DNA from: Roridomyces roridus
Taxonomy: Eukaryota > Basidiomycota > Agaricomycetes > Agaricales > Mycenaceae
Direction: 5' to 3'
Assembly: GCA_029378245.1 (NCBI GenBank)
Contig: JARKIF010000070.1
Span: 62,001 to 126,000, forward strand
DNA length: 64,000 nucleotides
The notes beneath the pieces are model-generated. The model had not been told where the DNA came from. It searched no databases and worked only from the letters and a program-made list of their open reading frames with translations. Position numbers and translations under genes: made by a program. How positions within the stretch are numbered: position 1 is the first letter of the stretch; each line of letters opens with the position of its first letter. Shown piece after piece: positions 19,727 to 31,888 of this stretch.

Positions 19727-21316
19727 TCATTCCGTATCCTTTAACTCCTCCCACTCCCCCAGTCCAAAAAAACCTGGTAGGGCTTCCCATGCTTTAGTGC
19801 GAGTACTGTCAAAAGCTTTCTTTCCAGCCTCAGCACACCCATCACAGAACCCGCGGGACCAGTCCTCAGCCCATACATCCAATGCGAAACAGCCAGGGGC
19901 ATCCGCCGACTGGTTCCAAGCGAGGAAAGCATGAAGCTTGTCGCGTGCTCCCGCACAATTACCCGGACCTTTGCACGAATGGGAAGGGATAACCTTGTCG
20001 TTGGTGAGCCATGAGTAGAACTTGTGCTGGAACCTCATAATCCGTGTGAACCCAACGCCGAGAAGTGATTTGAGCCAAGGGGCTCCAAGAACTAGAATAA
20101 TTAAATCACCTCGGGATTCAGTGATCCTGAGGGTGCTGAACACAAATAAAATTACCCCAGGGCAAAAGGACAAGTGGTTGGTGAGTTATGAGCCTCGAGA
20201 TTGTTCCTATATCAGGCTTATCAGGTGCGTTACAGCATGGACAGCCACGATGATAAGCGACAATCAGTCACGTGTGTTGTTAGCCCGACGGCATCAACCT
20301 CAAGGTATTTCCCTCCACATACCTCCTTTATTGTATCTGAAGCCACTGACACCCATAGGATAGCAGGGGCATACATCCTCGGTGAATTTGCAACTCAAAT
20401 AGAGGGTATTGCCAAATGGGGCTTAACCCAAAAAGGAAATTTCCTTTTTGAGAGGGGGGGAGGGTAGGCCAAATTTGCTGAACGGAAAACTTCGAGGTGA
20501 TGTACTGCAATCTTATCTTTGGACCCCCTTGATTTGAGCTGAGGAGGGAGCACAACACGTGATCCGTCGGGGCGCTCAATCATCCCGAGGAATATACTAT
20601 CCTGCGAATATTCAATCTCTCCCCTCAGCCTCAACACGCCAGTCAAGTTAAAGAAGTATGCTTACCAGAGAATATATATCCAAACAGTTGTATGCGATGA
20701 TTGGGACGCTTGAATATAACTTGGATTCGCGCGCCAAAGCCAGAATATCAAGCTCCAGCCCATTGTAATGCTCTATCTTGGTGAAGTCTCTGCCGGTGGC
20801 CTCAATCCAGGCGTCGAGCTCGTCCGGGTATTCGTATTGAATCCGTTGGACAGCGTTGGCCGTAGCGGCAGAGATGTCGTGTTTCCTCCCCAGCCGCAAC
20901 ATTGCTGCAATCTCGTCGAAAGGTCGCATCTCTCGGTCCTTGAATCTAGCAGTGAGAGTAGCTTCAGAAGCCAGGAACAGGAGTTGGCTGAGTCTTACGG
21001 TTCATACAGGACCCCTAGGAACAACTCCCAATCCTTTGCACTATCCCCATACATATGCAATCTCAAGAGCAGGTTGCCTACGGTTGGGGGAACAGAGGGC
21101 AGCGGCGGCAGAGATGAAAGCATATCCCTCAGTTCAGCGGATTCTTTTGCGAGAATGTCCCGATGGACTCGAAACTGGGTGGATTCGACTCGGAGGAGGA
21201 GGTCGCCGTGGGGCATCCAGATGTGGGACCGAGTGGTCGAATTTTCTTCGATTACATAATGTCACCGAGTCCGATCTTCTCCTCTTTGCGGAGGGAGTTC
21301 TTGTGTCTGACATCGT
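19727..21316 (-). pseudogene. BTB/POZ protein 3, interrupted by MITE-like insert
   Basis: Minus-strand homolog of the BTB genes at 38 and 3015. Pieces run in order: MSDTRTPSAKRRR start, MPHGDLLLRVESTQFRVHRD, FDEIAAMLRLGRKHDIS, IERPDGSRVVLPPQLKS, LLGVGFTRIMRFQ, and the tail KAWEALPGFFGLGEWEELK (stop 19727). Between the last two blocks, 454 bases plus a 10-bp duplication are inserted; their removal rejoins the frame. In exon 1, between the start and the VESTQ block (about 21255-21275), the frame also changes without a plausible intron. It is therefore probably non-functional, unless the insert is spliced out and the start is elsewhere. Confidence 0.65.
20076..20529. mobile_element. 454-bp MITE-like insertion
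   Basis: The insert is flanked by the direct repeat TGATTTGAGC (20066-20075 and 20530-20539). Its ends are imperfect inverted repeats: AAGGGGCTCCAAGA on the left and, read from the other strand, AGGGGGTCCAAAGA on the right. It has no coding capacity. It contains the perfect palindrome AAAAAGGAAATTTCCTTTTT near 20431. The 8-10 bp duplication would fit a hAT- or Mutator-type transposase acting in trans. Confidence 0.65.
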
Positions 21317-21566
21317 TCGTAAGAGATGGTGGAAGAAAACAAGAGAGGATTGACGGAGCATTCGATCATGATGAGCCCCTTTTCGCCTATCAGCCCCTAT
21401 TTCGATCTAAACTGGTTTGAACTCGACTAGCCCAGTCTCCCCCATTTCCCAAATTTCATAAACTGGAAGCCACTAGTTTCCTCATTCAATTGTTTACTGT
21501 AATAGCCCCTCATCTGAGAACATCTTCGCTTCGAGTTCCGTTTCGACCAGCCACTTTTTGATATCA

Positions 21567-23326
21567 TCAACAATACTTGCACGTACTAAGTAGCTTGAAC
21601 TCGACGACACCAGCCTCCCCAAGATCCCACAGTTTAACAAACTGAAACCCACTCGCCGTGCCGATCTCTATGAACTCGGCCAAAGTGCGCTCCTGGCTGT
21701 TGAGGCAACTCATCATGTTGATGTCCTGGTTGTATGGGCGTATACGGCCAATGCCCCAGTTGGGAAGCAGCGGTTCAGGAGCCTGTTAGAAAAAGGACAG
21801 ATATCAGTGAAACTGCGGCTCGAAGCCGGCGCACACAATTATCGCGTGCGGACCTTTTCAACATTGGTGCCGGATTCGGCGGCGGCATATTGCAGGACAA
21901 ATTCATGGATGAGCAGACGGCTCGACGGCTTGGCCACCGTGCGGATATTGTCTAGAATCTTCTTGCACTCTGCGAGGGGCCAATCGTGGATGATGTGGCT
22001 AAGCTACGTCCGAGTCGTCAATCCAACCATGCATGATTGTCAGAGAGGCCCACGTAGTAGACATCGCAGCGTTTCACCGGGGAGTCTTTGAAGAAATCGA
22101 GCGGAATGTGCTCCACGCGCTGCTTCAACGCGACGCTGAGATCCTTGTTGTCCGCCAAGCTCTAAATGGTTCTCCGTCTCAAAAGGTTCAACATCCCAAC
22201 AAAGAAAGATGAACCTGCCTGCTCTCCTCGACAACAGACGGGAGATCCTGAACGACGATCTTGAGGTGAGGGAACTCCTTGAGCAGACCGATGGTGTGGT
22301 GTCCGTATCCACCTCCGACATCGCAGACGACGCTGTTCTTCGGAAGGGTCGTCCAGGGATAAACTGTACAAGCTGACGTTGAATCACCATCTTGTGGAAG
22401 TGAACCACGCCGCACCCTTGCCAAGCATGCCGTTCCCAGTTACGCGAGCCAAGCCAGTCATGGCTCGGTTGAACCGCATGGCATGTGCAGGATGCTAAAA
22501 ATCAGGTTGAATACGAAAGAACAACCAGCCAGAATCGACATGACACTCACAGAGGCGTAAAAGTCGAAAGCCTTGCAACCATACGCCTTCGTGAACGGGC
22601 TTCCATCCGGGGTTTGGGAGTGGGTCATCTCGGGATCCTGGAGAGTTTCGTTGAGCGACAGAGCCGCACGGCCCATTTCGTCCGTCATATGCCCCACGAA
22701 TGCCGAAAGCGGGTCCGACGAGACCATCTTCATACTAAGACGGTTGTTGACAAAAACGTTGGGCTTGACTGGACGAGAATCGGAATGAGAAGGAGGGAAT
22801 AGACTTGGAATAGACCCACTTTCAGCAAAACAATGCTTCGTGCAGAGGAGACGGAGAACACGGGCGAGTTTGCCCGAGTCAATGACCGTGAGCTTGGAGA
22901 GCTCGTCGACGTGGACGCCCTCGGGCTTGTCAAGGAGATGGTCCGCGATTTTGGCATCAGTGGCCACCAGCATACAGGCAGGCTCTTGGATGCCGTAGCA
23001 TTTCTGTAGGCTTGGTCAGATGGCGTGGCACACAGTGTTGAAGCGAGGCGCACGTTGGCGATGACATGCCCGGGGCTCCCGACAGCGAACATGAGCTGTG
23101 AGCAGGCCGCATCCAGGGTCTTGACGGCCTTGGCGAGCTTCGGGCGCGTAACGATGGACTCCATAGAATCCCACGGCCCACAAGCCGTAGACGACAGCGA
23201 AGGCAAGCAGAACCCAGCCGCTGAGTACTCTGCCACAACATCTTTGACGCTGTTGGAAATCAGCTCGGCGAGGGCGAGGATTTCTGTGAGACCGCTGGCA
23301 CTGGTGCTTGATGGGGTGGGGGACAT
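21567..23326 (-). CDS. O-methyltransferase OMT1 (chimeric)
   Basis: Eight exons can be traced from the start at 23326 to the stop at 21567, about 440 residues. It is a class I SAM-dependent O-methyltransferase of the fungal/plant COMT type: dimerisation region, SAM motif I VCDVGGGYGH, then IVVQDLPSVV, and the catalytic His in IIHDWP. It probably methylates a phenolic hydroxyl on the polyketide. Exon 1 (MSPTPSST..LTEILALAELISNSVK) matches OMT6/OMT7, whereas exons 2-8 and their introns match OMT2/OMT5. It also lacks the extra intron found in OMT3, 6 and 7. The protein end (EFKLLSTCKYC) differs from the usual EFKP ending. Confidence 0.85.
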
Positions 23327-24437
23327 GGTGCAATTCAGTCCGAGGACTTGGGTGCGTTCAAGTTCTTAACTCCCCGGTGCCGGGGAAGGCTCACGCTACG
23401 AGCGCGAGTTTTCTATACTTAGTCGATGCCACCATCTTTGTATTCACAGCATTCCGAAGCTGGCGGAGGAGTCGTAAGTCGCTTCTCTCCGCCGAAATCA
23501 AGTCAAGTCGCGCCCTCCCGCATCAACCCACTAGCCCGCATCCTCCGCGTTTATGCCTCTGCCGAAACAACAGATTCAGCCTGGCCCTCGCTTTCCTCGC
23601 CGCGATGCTCTCCACACAAAACAGTCTCATGAAGCGTGGGCTTTGCATTTTGGCGTCCGTGAGTGGTCATCTTATTTTCTGACATATGCCGCGCCCTGTC
23701 GCCCGAATTATCAGGTCAGCCGATCGCGTTCGTATAGGTTTGTATGAGCAACATTCATTCTGCTGACGCGACGTCAGATTCTGACAACCGTTGTGCCCGA
23801 GACTCCGAGACTACTCCGAGTCCTTACTGGGGATACTGTCTGGTTTTGTCTTTAGGTCGTGACCTTGGTCCAACACAATTTACTGAGGCCAATACCTTGT
23901 TTGGTGAGCCTCCTGCCCTCACTTTGGTGAGGTATCAGAGGAAGCAAGTGCGTGTTGTTCCCTTTCTTTAGTCTCAGAGAGTTGCCCCCAGATCCAGATG
24001 AGATGTTGGACGGACATACGGTGTATACACACGTCGAGGGTTTTGAGTCGAGGAAGGTTCAATCTGAATGAGCCGTGGGAACACAGTTCGTGATGCACGG
24101 TTCAACCGTGGGAATCTTGCCGCGGCTTCATGATCGATCAACCCAGCCTCTCTCAAGTCCCACAGTTTGGCAAATTCCAATCCGCTCGACTGTTCAGTCG
24201 ATTGGTGCTAGTTGCTCAAATCTCTTTTCATTTCCGCTACATAATTGCTACACAAAGCATTGTTCGGTTCTCGGTGTCTGGCTCATTGATGGCATCTGTG
24301 CACTTGAAACAGGGACGGGAAAGAGTGCTTGGGCTAGTCTACATAGTACAAGAGGTCTGTATTCAAAAAATCCTGGATTCTGGGGAGGAAGATACGGGAT
24401 CAGACGGCTTAGCACACCAATTGCAACTTTTTTTTGT
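23327..24437. other. Spacer between OMT1 and FMO1
   Basis: The right part equals the FMO1 3' flank. Around 24060-24205 it contains a minus-strand relic of an OMT C-terminus (EFAKLWDLREAGLI) and its 3' flank. The rest shows no gene and includes the OMT1 promoter. Confidence 0.45.
24060..24205 (-). pseudogene. OMT 3'-end relic
   Basis: Minus-strand translation FAKLWDLREAGLI corresponds to the FVKLWELGEAGLIEF end of OMT3. The following bases match the OMT3 3' flank (the CCGTGGGAA/TTCAACCGTGGGAAT words). No other OMT exons are nearby. Confidence 0.55.
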
Positions 24438-26764
24438 TCACAACACCAAAAATCCCTCGAAATAATCCTCCACAACATCCCACGAAGCCCCATCTAACCC
24501 CGGGCTCACGATCCCCACATGCCCGTCCGGACGAACAACAACGATCCCCCCACTCACTAAATCCACATCCCACTTTTGGTGCAAAGGGTGAAGCAAGATT
24601 CCCGCGGCGGCCTTGAGACTGATGATTTCCGTCTCCGCGGAGGAAGGCGTGTGCGCCGTATGATCCACGTACGGCGATAAACAGGGGATGTCGTCGTTGT
24701 AGAGCCGAGTCGTATCGAACAGCGTTGCTCGTTTCTTGGTAGGTACAACGGCGGATATCGTGGGCAGGTCGAGCACACGATGAACGAGGTTGGCAAATTC
24801 GATGGAGAGATGCGATGTGGTCGTGACCCCGGCGAAACAAATCACCTTCTCTGCCCTATCGCCCAGACTATCCCAAATTCCACCCTGTCGAAAGACTAAA
24901 TCTCGCAATCCGTTCAACTGCTCGACTCGGCCGGCGGAGGTCAAATCTCCCAAGCAGATGAAGACGGCGAACCTGCCGTCGTAAGGCGCGGCGTCGAGGA
25001 TGTTGCAAGGACGCCCGTCGCTGTACCTCCTCACGCCAGCAGGAAGAAGCCGTCGGCCAACAATCAAACCCTCGCCCCCGACGAGCTCCAGCATCGCCGA
25101 GCAACTCCTCGGGACGGCATTCCCAACCAAATCATTCGCTGGATAGGTGATATCCGTCCCGGCCTGGAACGCCAAGTGTTTCCGTATATAAGCGACGAGC
25201 TTCTGCATCTGCTCGGGGGACTCGGATGCGCCGCCTTGCTTGGCGTGCAGCTCGATGAGCTGCGCGTCCATCTCTAGTAGACGGACAGCGACACCGCGGC
25301 GCTCGAGAGCATAAGTGGAAAGTATCTTTGGTTGTGCAAATCCGCTATGCACAAGGGCGATCTTGATGGCGAGGTTGTGGGCGTCCATGAGGGATGTGTT
25401 CATCCCGAGAGCACCTGATTAGTTTGTTAGACATGCGAGAAAAAAAATGAATCATTGAACCTTTGGGACTGTGTAGATGCGCGGCATCGCCGGCCAAAAA
25501 GATACGCTGATGCACATCGAAAGCCGACGCAATACGTTGGCCCACATTGTACACCGTGAACCAGTTGACTTCGTCCCAGGTTATTGTATATGGCTGGAAA
25601 ACTTGATGGACCTTGGCCACAACATCTTCCATGGACGGCGTTGCTCCCGTCGCAGACATCTCACAATAAAATCGACAGCAGTTTTGGCTGTGAATATCTT
25701 CACGGGGGATCACGAGGATGGCGCCGTCTTTCGCTGAGACGATGCTGCGAGGCAATTCAGTTAGAAGAGCGGAAGCGTTTTACTAATATACGCACGGGAC
25801 TTTCTTGACGTCGGGAAAATCTGTCTTGAATCCCAGAACATCCATTGCACACCAGAGAGAATCGTGCGCGTCCCCTTGGAATTTGACGCCGTACTTCTCG
25901 AGAGAACGACGGACCTTGCTGCGTCCACCGTCACAGCCCACAACATACCGCGCGCGGACCTCGCGCAGTTCACCGTATTGTGATTTGAGGGTGACAACCA
26001 CGGGCTCGGAGCTGGGGTTTGTTTCGTCTAGATGCGCGTCGACGAAAGCCCAGGGACGGGCAACGGTGGCGCCGCAGATGACTGTAGTGGCCTCGGTGAG
26101 CGTCTTCTCTACCAATCCCTGACGAATGGCTAGCCTATATGATGTGAGCATTGCAAACAGTAGAGATGGCCCGGGCAACTGACGTATACAACTCCTCGAT
26201 ATCCAACTCTTTCTCGAAAAAGTCGCTGATCGTTGTCCACGTCGGAGGGTTGGCCGTCATGTCCTGAAAACACCATCTTAGCCCGGCATTTCTCCCAAAA
26301 AAATTACTGACCCAGAAAGTACGTTGGTAGAGTCGTTGTCCTTGTGCAGCCATACTCTCCGCGATACCGAGAGAGCGGAGGATTTCGGTGGTCCTGGTAA
26401 GCATATATCATTATGCACCTTCAAGTTAACTATCCAACCTTACCGGCAGAGGAGTGCATCCCCGCGTCCCCATGCGTGGTCAATGAAGTGATTGGAGTCG
26501 ACGATCAGGGGGCGGATGCCCAGCTTCGCCAGGCAGAACTACACAGACGGTGATGTGAGGATGTCAAAAAAGGAAGCGTCGCTGTGCCTTACAGCAAGAA
26601 GGGTTCCGGCGGGACCTGGCGAGTTATTAGATTCTTGAGGAGCTTGAAGAGGAATGGGTGATGTACACACCTGCTCCAGCTATGAGAACCGGATGGACCT
26701 CCCCTGGCGGCCCAAACGTCGTATCAAAGCCGCTGCCGCTACTCGTCGTCGTGGATGAAGACAT
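24438..26764 (-). CDS. FAD monooxygenase FMO1, phenol-hydroxylase type
   Basis: Eight exons by comparison with FMO3; start MSSSTTTSS at 26764, about 658 residues. The FAD-binding GAGPAG motif is split by intron 1. GIRPLIVDSNHFIDHAWGRG follows, then the DG motif (VVGCDGGRSKVR), the GD motif (IFLAGDAAHLHSPKGALGMN), and a C-terminal thioredoxin-like domain (DVDLVSGGIVVVRPDGHVGI). This is the PHBH-fold aromatic hydroxylase layout of phenol 2-monooxygenase, which uses NADPH and O2 to hydroxylate a phenol ring. An upstream methionine at 26827 is possible, but the paralogs agree on 26764. It lies between OMT2 and OMT1, all on the minus strand. Confidence 0.87.
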
Positions 26765-26841
26765 TAAAGCGTGCGATCGCGAGCAGTCCTTGGAAGGAAA
26801 GCGGGGGAGATGTGTGAGTGGTCCCATGGTTAGATCACCAC

Positions 26842-26849
26842 CTTATATA
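26842..26849 (-). promoter_or_regulatory. TATA box of FMO1
   Basis: TATATAAG on the minus strand, 85 bases before the start at 26764. FMO2 and FMO3 have TACATAAGG at the same distance, within a conserved stretch that also includes a downstream CCATGGG. Confidence 0.55.
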
Positions 26850-27740
26850 CCCAACGCACGACTCACGATTAGAGATATCCCCGGCTGACTGTGGCATCCG
26901 GGGGAATCGCGGCGAATGTCGTCGTTGTGGTCAGGTTCAGAGGCAGTTCAATTTATTGATCAAAAATTGTTCGGCATCGTGATGTAATGCCGCCCAACGC
27001 CGGCCGGGGTGGGCTCGAATTTATTGCCAGAGCAGAGTAAGGGTGGCCTTTGCAGAGGCATACCTTAGTGGCGCTCAAGCGGCCTACAGAGAGAGCTAAA
27101 ATATTCTCAGTGTTAAAACGGCGTCGCATTTCCGGCAGCAGCTCATTCGTCGGCACGCCCCTGCGCTTTACTAGTAGCGCCGTTTCCAGGCATTTTAGGG
27201 CAGCCTCCGCTCCGAGTTAGAAGAGAATCACGACGAGTACGGAACACGTGGTTAGGTATCGCTGACGAGAAAACGAGAAGAGAACGTTGCTAGTACAAGG
27301 ATATGTGGTCGGGTATTTGGATTCATCCACCAACGAGAAAACGAAAGGGGAACATTGCTAGTACAAGGACATCTGGTTGAGTACTCATCTAATATATATC
27401 TACTCGACGAGGGAACCTTGATATTGCGGAGAGAGTCATTCATTAGAGCGCCAAGAAAGAAGTCTCGGTCAAATCGGTGTCGCCGGCATAGAGAATGGAA
27501 TTCGGGCAGCAGTGAAATTGGTTTCAGTCGTCAGCATGCCCTGACCTCACGTTGATATGCTATTGTGGTAAAATTGGCGCGGATGTCATATAGGCATAAT
27601 ATGAACCGTTTATATGAGTTGAGGAGTCCGATACACAATTCAACCGTGGGAATGTTGTCGCGGCTTAAATTCAATCAACCTAGCACAGAACATTGCTAGT
27701 ACAAAGACACGTGGGTTGGGTATTCATCTACATATTCTAC
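26850..27740. repeat. Spacer with OMT-derived repeats
   Basis: No intact gene. It holds three copies of an about 55-base unit from the OMT2/OMT5 3' flank (27264-27317, 27332-27388, 27686-27735; core TTGCTAGTACAA). About 27640-27683 is a relic of an OMT3-type 3' end and flank. Bases 27441-27683 together resemble a shortened copy of 29546-30100. Near 27000-27100 it resembles the upstream region of FMO2 in inverted orientation. Confidence 0.5.
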
Positions 27741-29462
27741 TCAAGCCATGGGCCTAAGCTCAACAACACCGGCCTCCCCGAGGTCCCACAGCTTCACAAA
27801 CTCAAACCCGCTCGCCGCGCCGATCTCGGTGAACTCGGCCAGGGTGCGCTCCTGGCTGTTGAGGCAAACCATCATGTTGATGTCCTGGTTGTACTGCCGT
27901 ACACGCCCGATGCCCCAGTTCGGAAGCAGCGGTTCAGGAGCCTGTTTAAAAACAAGGAAAGGCATCAGTACACACTGCGGCTCCAGACCGGCGCACGCAA
28001 TTCTGGCGTGCGGACCTTTTCAACATTGCTGCTGGATTCGGCGGCGGCATATTGCAGGACAAATTCATGGATGAGCAGACGGCTCGACGGTTTGGCGACC
28101 TTGCGGATATTGTCTAGAATCTTCTTGCACTCTGCGAGGGGCCAGTCGTGGATGATGTGGCTGAGCTACGTCCGAGTCGTCAATCCAACGATGCATGATT
28201 GGCAGAGAGGCCCACGTAGTAGACATCGCAGTCTTTCACCGGGGAGTCTTTGAAGAAATCAAGCGGAATGTGCTCCACGCGCTGCTTCAGTGCGACACTG
28301 AGACTCTTGTTGTCCGCCAAGCTCTGAATTGATTTTCCGTCAAAATGTTCAACATCCCAAAAAATGAACGACGAACCTGCCTTCCCTCTTCGACTACAGA
28401 CATGAGATCCTGAACGACGATCTGAAGGTGAGGGAATTCCTTGAGCAAATCGATGGTGCTGTGGCCGTATCCACCTCCGATATCGCAGACGACGGTGTCC
28501 TTCGGAAGCGTCGCCCAGGGATAGACTGCTCGGGTTGTTTAATCTGGATGTCGTTGAACTTGTTTGAAAAATGTACCCTTGCCGAGCATGCCGTTCCCAA
28601 CCACGCGAGCCAAACCAGTCATGGCTCGGTTGAACCGCATGGCATGGGTAGGATGCTAAAAGTCGAGTTGAATACCGAAGAACAACGAGGATCGACATGG
28701 TATCACTCACGGAACCGAAAAACTCGAAAGCCCTGCAACCATAGGCCTTCTTGAATGGGCTGGCATCGGGGGTCTGGGAGTGGGTCATTTCAGGATCCTG
28801 GAGGGTCTCGTTAAGCGAGAGAGCTGCACGGCCCGCCTCGTCTGTGATATGCCCCACGAATGCCGAAAGCGGGTCGGACGAAACCATCTTCATACTGAGC
28901 CGGTTGTTGACGAAAACGTTGGGCTTGACTGTTACTTTCATGAGCATCGGTATCAACGAAGCAGGCAATTGATGTACTCTCAGCAAAACAGTGCTTCGTG
29001 CAGAGGAGACGGAGAACACGGGCCAGTTTGCCCGAGTTGATACCCGTGAGCTTGGAGAGCTCGTCAACGTGAACGCCCTCGGGCTTGTCGAGGAGATGGT
29101 CCGCAATTTTGGCATCAGCGACGACCAGCATGCAGGCAGGCTCTTGGATGCCATAAGATTTCTGTGCCCTTGTTCAGATCTCAGACCGCAAACTGTGATG
29201 AAGCGAGTCGTACGTTGGCGATGACATGCCCGGGGCTCCCGACAGTGTACATGAGCTGTGAGCAGGCGGCGTCCAAGGTCTTGATGGCCTTGGCGAACTT
29301 CGGGGGCGTCGATTCAGGAGTCTCGAATGGGCCGGGGGTGGTGGAGGACAGAGAGGGGAGGTTGACACCGGCAGCACCGTAGTCGGCGACGACATCTTTG
29401 ACGGTGCTGGATATCAAGTCGGCGAGAGCGACAATTTCTGCGAGACCAGATTTTTGGGACAT
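27741..29462 (-). CDS. O-methyltransferase OMT2
   Basis: Eight exons from 29462 to the stop at 27741, about 440 residues. The N-terminus (MSQKSGLAEIVALADLISST) and all introns follow OMT5, its closest relative at 48580. SAM motif I reads DVGGGYGH-like at the usual place, and the catalytic segment IIHDWPLAECKKIL is intact. Member of the COMT-like SAM-dependent O-methyltransferases; predicted to methylate phenolic hydroxyls of the cluster product. First gene of the left OMT2-FMO1-OMT1 minus-strand block. Confidence 0.87.
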
Positions 29463-29508
29463 GGTCGTGAAGTTGCGAGTTGCTGTGGATCCTCCGAAAA
29501 GAGAGAAG

Positions 29509-29515
29509 CTTTATA
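29509..29515 (-). promoter_or_regulatory. TATA box of OMT2
   Basis: TATAAAG on the minus strand, 53 bases before the start codon. OMT5 has the same TATAAAG at the same distance within a similar CTTGTTTCC context. Confidence 0.55.
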
Positions 29516-30073
29516 TCGCGGAAACAAGACGATCATGAGTGAATGAAGTGAAATTAGAGCGCGGACAAAGAAGTGTCTCGGTCAAATCGGTGTCGTCGGT
29601 ATAGAATTCGGGCAGCAGTGAAAAGTCGTCGGCATGCCCTCATCATGTTGTTGTGCTGGTTGTATTGCGTCGAGTTGAGTTCATGGGTTCACACTGAGAA
29701 GTTGAACATAAATTTCACAGCGGTAAGGCTGGGTGGTACAAGCTGTGAGGAATACTTAACCCACCGTAGCTACCGTGTCTACATATCTCTATCCTATGAG
29801 TCCCTGTGAATCAACTCTATCTTTGAATCATACTGGATATTCCCGAATCCCGAGTCTCCTTACTAAGTATTCCACAATTCTTACTAATTGCCCGAGGCAT
29901 CGCCGAGGTGCTATGCGGCCAAATGATATCCCAACATATTGGCACGGATCCGGATGAGATTTCGGACTATGATGCAGTTTATACGAGTTGAGGACGCTTC
30001 AGTTCAGTTGAATAAGGTTTGTGATCAACCGTGGGAATACAGCTCCGTGATACACAATTCAACCGTGGGAATG
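29516..30073. other. Spacer between OMT2 and OMT3
   Basis: No gene seen. Bases 29546-29670 recur at 27441-27570 (shared words AATCGGTGTCG and AATTCGGGCAGCAGTGAAA). The part next to OMT3 is its 3' flank, with the twice-repeated ACCGTGGGAAT word. Confidence 0.4.
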
Positions 30074-31888
30074 TTATCGCGGCTTAAACTCAATCAACCC
30101 AGCCTCTCCCAACTCCCAGAGTTTGACGAATTCAAACCCGCACGCGGACGCCATCTCGACAAACTCGACCAGCGTGCGCTCCTGCCCGTTGACGACGACC
30201 ATCATGTTGATGCCTTGGTTGTACTGCCTTACGCGGCCCATGCCCCAGTTCGGGAGTAGCGGGGAGGGTGCTTGGACGGTGTTATCCGAGCCGGATTCAA
30301 TTTGCGAGGCGTATTGGAGGACAAACTCGTCTAGGGCATATTCAGATTATCCGTGGTTCGAACGTGGTGTAGCCATCAACTCACGCACGAACAGCCGACT
30401 CGAGGGCTTGACCACCTTGCGAATGCCGTCGAGAATCTGCTTACACTGCGCTGTGGGCCAGTCGTGGAGTACATGCGAAAGCTGCTCCAAGTTATCTATC
30501 TTATGCGGTCGACGAGGTGAGAGGACTCACATAATAGATATCACACCCGCCGACGGGCGTCTCTTTGAAGAAATCGAGCGGTACGTGGTCCACACGCTTC
30601 TTCAACAAAGTTTCTAGCTCCTGGTTTTCGGCTAGGTTCTGTTTGCCATGTGTGAACAAAAACCCAAAATCGGAGGTAGACGAAACAAACCTTCTTGCCC
30701 CCTTCGATAACGCCCGGCAAGTCCTGTACGACGATTTTGAGATGCGGAAATTCCTTAAGCAGGTCGATAGTCCGGTGTCCGTATCCGCCTCCGACGTCGC
30801 AGACAATGGTATCGGGCGAGACGGTCGACCAAGGGTAGACTACGCGGATCAGTGAGTCTCTTAGTTCGCAATGGCCCGGACACGCACCTTTGCCAAGCAT
30901 CCTGTTCCCAGTGACATCGCGAAAGCCAGCCATGCATTGATTGAAACGCTGTCCGCGTTGAGTGAAAATTCGAGTTCCAAAAACATAATTACTTTAGCTT
31001 GCTTCGTCCGTTCCGGCTGTGACGGTGGTCAAATTTGGAACGCAGAATAGAAACTCGACACACAAGGCCGTAAAATTCAAAAATCGTGCACCCAAAAGCG
31101 CGCTTGAACGCACTCCCTTCGGGTGTCTGCGACCCCGTCGTCTGTGCGTCGAGCAATGTATCGTTGAGAGCGAGACACGCTTTGCCAGCCTCATCCGTCA
31201 TCTGTCCGACGAGACACGAGACGGGGTCTGTCGAGAGCAACTTGATGCCGAGTCGGTTGTTGGCGAAGACGTTGGGTTTGACTTTTTGCTTCATACGTTC
31301 AGACTCCAAATTGGTGTTTACTTTGAAGAGGGAGACCCACGTTCAGTAAAGACATGATGTGTGCACAAAAGCCTCATCACGCGCGCCAGCTTGCCCGCAT
31401 CGATTCCTGTGAGGGTGGAGAGCTCGTTCACATGCAAGCCTTGTGCCTTGTCGAGGAGGTGGTCTGCGATTTTGGCGTCCGTGGCGAGGAGTAGGCAGGT
31501 GGGTTCTTGGATCTACGACACGGTCAAGGAATTGGTGACCCGAAACACTGGTAATACACGCACACCGTAGCATTTCTGTACGTCCTCAGCACACGTACAG
31601 GAAAGTCATGGACTTACACACGTTAGCGACAACATGCCCCGGGCTTCCAACACTCCACATCAGCTGCGCGCAGGCAGCATCCAGAATTTGCACCGCCCTC
31701 CCAAGCTTCGGTTGCGCCGCCATGGATTCCGGGGTGTCGAATGGCCCGGGGGCGGTGGACGACAGAGGGGGCAGGGTCTCGCCGGCGCTGGTATAAGCCT
31801 CGACGACGCTCTGTACGGCGTCAGAGATTAAGGAGGCGAGGGCAAGGATTTGTGTGAGGCCAGAGGACGATGTGGGAAGTTCGGACAT
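30074..31888 (-). CDS. O-methyltransferase OMT3
   Basis: About ten exons from 31888 (MSELPTSSSGLTQIL) to the stop at 30074 (IEFKPR). SAM motif VCDVGGGYGH and catalytic VLHDWPTAQCKQIL are intact. Compared with OMT1/2/5 it has an extra intron right after the codons KCYG (at about 31569-31512) and another that splits the segment after RLFV. OMT6 and OMT7 share the first of these, so OMT3 belongs to that intron-rich branch. The acceptor before RFNQCMAGF is shifted relative to paralogs and this exon is a few codons shorter. Predicted phenolic O-methyltransferase of the cluster. Confidence 0.82.
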
